Source of the DNA: Crotophaga sulcirostris | Taxonomy: Eukaryota > Chordata > Aves > Cuculiformes > Crotophagidae | Assembly: GCA_013397455.1 (NCBI GenBank) | Contig: VYZB01000145.1 | Coordinates: 862,843-926,842 of the forward strand | DNA: 64,000 bases | Direction: 5' to 3' | Shown: one piece after another, positions 60,806 to 64,000 of the stretch | Position numbering within the stretch: position 1 is the stretch's first letter | Layout: each line of letters begins with the position of its first letter | Made by a program: the position numbers and the translations under genes | The notes under the pieces: model-generated | Told to the model about the DNA's origin: nothing | Databases searched by the model: none | The model's input: only the letters and a program-made list of their open reading frames with translations

Positions 60806-63800
60806 TTCTACAGTGCCTTTACAGTTCCTTGCGTGCAAGAGACACCCACCTGTTTGCAGGATCAGGCACTAGGAATTTTTGGAATTAGTGTTGAACTGAA
60901 TTACAGTCTTTTTCCAGCAAAAAGGTGTGAATCACTTCCAGTTCAATTGGGTTAGATGCTCTTTTTTTTAGGATTAATGATGTGTAGCACCTCAGGTTGG
61001 TACCAGCAGCAAAAGCCAAGCACGAGGGAGCGCAGGGCATCAGTGGGAGCATCTCCAACCTCAGCTTTGCATCCCTGGCCTCCCGTGGTTGGGGCTTATC
61101 AGGACGAGGATTTCCACTCTCCTGAACTCTCTCACACAGTTTCACACCAAGTCCCTCAGGTGGGGCTGAGAGGGTTTGAAAACTTCTTCTTTCTTCCCTT
61201 TGCTATCGAATCCATTGCCCACAGGAGCAGTAAAACCTCTGGACTGGTGCAGCTGCTCTGAATACTCTGAATTCAAAAATGAATTAAAAAATGGATTTGC
61301 TTGGTGTGCAAAGTCCCTCGGCCGAGCCGGGGGGGCACAGGGGCACAAACCTCCACCCCAAGGCAGCTGAGAAGCCCTGCAAGGTGCACCCTGCAGGTGG
61401 CAAGTGTGTACAGGGAGAATGGCCAACACAGAGACGGGGAAGCTGCACCATGCTGCCTGTTGTGCAGGGGAATAATGTTTGGCTCTTGTCTGAAACTGTA
61501 CTTTTAATATTACTGTCATTATAAAAGCATCTGAAGAACTCCTGGTTTGTTTTTTTCTAAGTGTACCCAGAAACCACTCTAGGGAAACGTGTCTCCCGAG
61601 TGTATACGCAGAATTCCTCAGCATGCTTTTGCTGGGTGTGATTCCACCAAATAGTTTTGAAACCAGAGTTGCAGAAGAAATACAGGGAAAAGCACCCTTG
61701 GTTCTTCAGTGGGAGACAGCGCCCTCGCTGCCTGAAGAACCTGAGCCTCTGACGTGGGACCTGCTCTCCTGCGAGCAAAATCCTCACTCAGTGAAGTTTG
61801 GCACCTGAGATGGGTCTTGCAGGAAGACAGGCTAAACACCAACAAAGCATATCTGCTGTAGGGCAAAGTTTAAACATAACAAACCTGGACTGAGCGTATC
61901 TGTCTTGGTAGCAATGCTGCTCCTTCATAACACTTGCAGGATGTGGGAACCGGTAGATCTATCATCCAGTGACTATATCAGCCCTGATATTTCCATGTAA
62001 ATAATTAAATCCACAATGTATTCCATTAAGGGATCACTGGCTCCTATATAGCTGCTATAACATTACAATTACACACTGTAATTCTAATGTTCAAAAACAC
62101 TAATCATTCATATTACATTTCCATGAGTACACTCTAAAAGGCGTTCCTTATTATTAATCTTTCAAGACTGGCACTAATATTTCAATTTTTAAAAGATTTA
62201 TGATGTCATATTACTCCTGTTGTTTCAGTAAATAAACATAGGAATGCTTGAAAAATGGGTAACAGGCTCCTTAGAGTGCTGTCCTTGAGTTAATCTGGAA
62301 GGACACTTTCTCCATATCTCCTCAAAAGCCCCGTCTACAAGCTATCAATCCACCCTATTGTGGTTAGGATGAATAACAAATGGAGCTAGCTGATTTTATT
62401 TATTTATTCACTTATTTATTCATAAAATAAAATGTTCAAATAGGCCAGCTCAGTGACGTGGTTTGAGATGTAGAGCTGACCACACCGTCTTGGCATTTCT
62501 GCCTGCTTCGTCCCCGTGCCCCGGGCTGCTCTATGGGCTGTTCTTACCATGTTCCAAACGACGTGGTGTCCTCATCAAGTCAAAGCCTGGGATCCTGTGT
62601 CTTCCCACGTGCCCTGTCCTCAGGAACACTCAGGGAGAGAATTAAGGTGCAGCAATTGTGCTCAGTGCTGGATTTTATGCCTTTTGGTTGTGAGTTGCAG
62701 CTTTTTTTGTGCTCCATGAGCACCTGATGCAAAGAAGTGGGAAAGATGAATAAAGCTCACAGGTGAGCTGAAGTGACACATTCCTGAGAGGTGAGGTTGC
62801 AGCCTGAAGAATGAAAGCTTGAAGGCAACAATTCCTTTTACTGTAATCTAATCTCACCACCTACAAGAACATTGTATCTCAGACTTGGGAAGGAAATAAT
62901 GTTGTTGACATCCTCTGGGGAGCCCTGCAATTATTAAAAGCAGGAAGGAAGTTTATCTCATGTTGCTGAAATACTTTCAAAGAGAAAGTTCTTGTTTGTT
63001 TTAGCTAAATGGAGGGAAATACTGGCCCTGGGAAGTGCCCTCGCAAATCAGAGGGAGGAAATTCCAGGAGTTTCCTTAGAAAAGCAGGATTGTATAATTA
63101 GTAAAGTGACTGAGTAAGAACACTGATAACTGGGCTGGTTGCTGTTACAAAGGACTTGGACCATGCAAGAATCACAAGCACTGGTGTTTTGGTTATTCTT
63201 TGAATTGCTTTCTTTTGGATTTTTTTTTTCTGGTCTTGGGTCAGCCAAGTCCACCTTTCAGGGATTTTCCAACTCCTGTGACTCCCCAGCAGGTCTCACC
63301 AGCTGCCCCTCATGAGAACACTTCAGTTCTCAAAGTGCCTTCTTTCTCCCTTTTCACAACAAGCAAAAAGAAGCATTATTTGCAGATTGCAGAAAGAAGG
63401 TGTCTCAAGCCTTGTCATCTTTACATCACTATGTACGAATGCAGTAATGCTGTAGGGTAATTCAGTTTGGGAGGGACTTTGGGAGGTATAGCTAGCAATT
63501 GTGTGCTTGCAGCATCGTAGCACTCTGAAAGGCACAAGGGACTAATTTTTAACCTTGGCCCTGCAAAAGGCACATTGGCTCTTGCACACTGGGCAAATGG
63601 AACCAACTTGCATCCCTGGGGACCAGAGCAAAAGTCCTCCTTTCCAGAGAGCTGCCAAGGAGGATCAGCCCTGAGGCGTGCGGGGAGAGATGGGGGTAGA
63701 TGGGATGGAAACTACTGAGGAGAAAGGCAAATACTGAGCCTTACTGGGTGTTCTCTGCACAGGGTGGAGAGAGGTTCCTTACCCAGCCTTTGCTGCAAAA

Positions 63801-64000
63801 TACCATTAAAGGCACCTAAATGATAGAACCAGCCCTAAGAACAGACTAAATTTTGCAATTTCATGGCCTCCATGAAAATCCCATTTTAGCAAAGACAGGA
63901 TGAAAGAGAAAACATGAATGATTGATATTGAAGGAAACCCAGTTTGTGCCTAATATATCCTGGAGAAACTGCTAATGGAAATTGAATAGTCCTGAAAATA
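60806..64000. other. Intergenic sequence downstream of LDB2
   Basis: No recognisable exon, RNA gene or CR1 is seen. A TTTA-type simple repeat occurs at 62396-62430. A GC-richer patch near 61320-61410 creates overlapping ORFs on both strands, the longest 160 codons on the minus strand, with no family resemblance. I cannot identify the next gene from this stretch. Confidence 0.7.
62396..62430 (+). repeat. TTTA-type simple repeat
   Basis: A tract of TTTATTTATTTATTCACTTA and further ATTTATTCATAAAATAAA, intergenic downstream of LDB2. Confidence 0.75.

Noticed and set aside
61142..61624. 160-codon minus-strand ORF downstream of LDB2
   Set aside because: GC-richer local composition explains its length; the translation has no family features and + strand ORFs overlap it.
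1..64000. CRISPR arrays, bacterial operons, tRNA or rRNA genes
   Set aside because: No regularly spaced direct repeats, no clover-leaf or rRNA sequence seen, and the gene structure is clearly that of a vertebrate.

Overview
This is vertebrate nuclear DNA, almost certainly from a bird. It is AT-rich and intron-dominated, with no bacterial-style gene packing. The interspersed repeats I can recognise are CR1 LINE fragments, most of them 5'-truncated 3' ends, and CR1 is the typical avian LINE. I cannot fix the species. The shared 3' tails of several CR1 copies suggest a neoavian rather than a galliform bird, but that is only an inference.

The window holds the 3' part of one protein gene on the + strand, LDB2 (LIM domain-binding protein 2, also called CLIM1). 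Six coding exons are visible: 10060-10232, 15514-15636, 17282-17365, 49198-49321, 50451-50602 and 59522-59752 (stop TAG at 59750-59752). Together they encode 887 nt including the stop. All junctions are GT-AG, all phases agree, and the reading frame is unbroken. If the missing upstream part is the usual 78 residues plus one base, the total is 373 residues, the length I remember for mammalian LDB2. The first coding exons and the promoter lie upstream of position 1. The exons carry most of the self-association domain, the conserved central region, a KRRKRK nuclear localisation signal and the C-terminal LIM-interaction domain. The 3'UTR runs to about 60805, with poly(A) signals at 59818, 60496 and 60780.

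Layout: 1-10059 is the end of an upstream intron (2 by inference), with an old CR1, a CR1 tail and a striking 79-bp near-perfect palindrome at 9366-9444. 10233-15513, 15637-17281, 17366-49197 (31.8 kb), 49322-50450 and 50603-59521 are the introns between the coding exons. 60806-64000 is downstream intergenic DNA in which I recognise no gene. CR1 fragments lie at about 2.8, 7.0, 11.6, 14.9, 25.0, 26.7, 30.4, 34.4 and 40.4 kb, in both orientations.

The main items for a second look are: the palindrome at 9366-9444; an open, well-bounded antisense exon-like block at 24415-24674 beside a possible recursive splice site at 24392; tandem splice sites at both ends of exon 50451-50602; a CpG-rich patch at 35.6-35.9 kb; a purine-skewed block at 22.9-24.0 kb; and several homeodomain or E-box motif clusters that look like conserved non-coding elements. 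I found no operon, CRISPR array, RNA gene or clearly new biological system.
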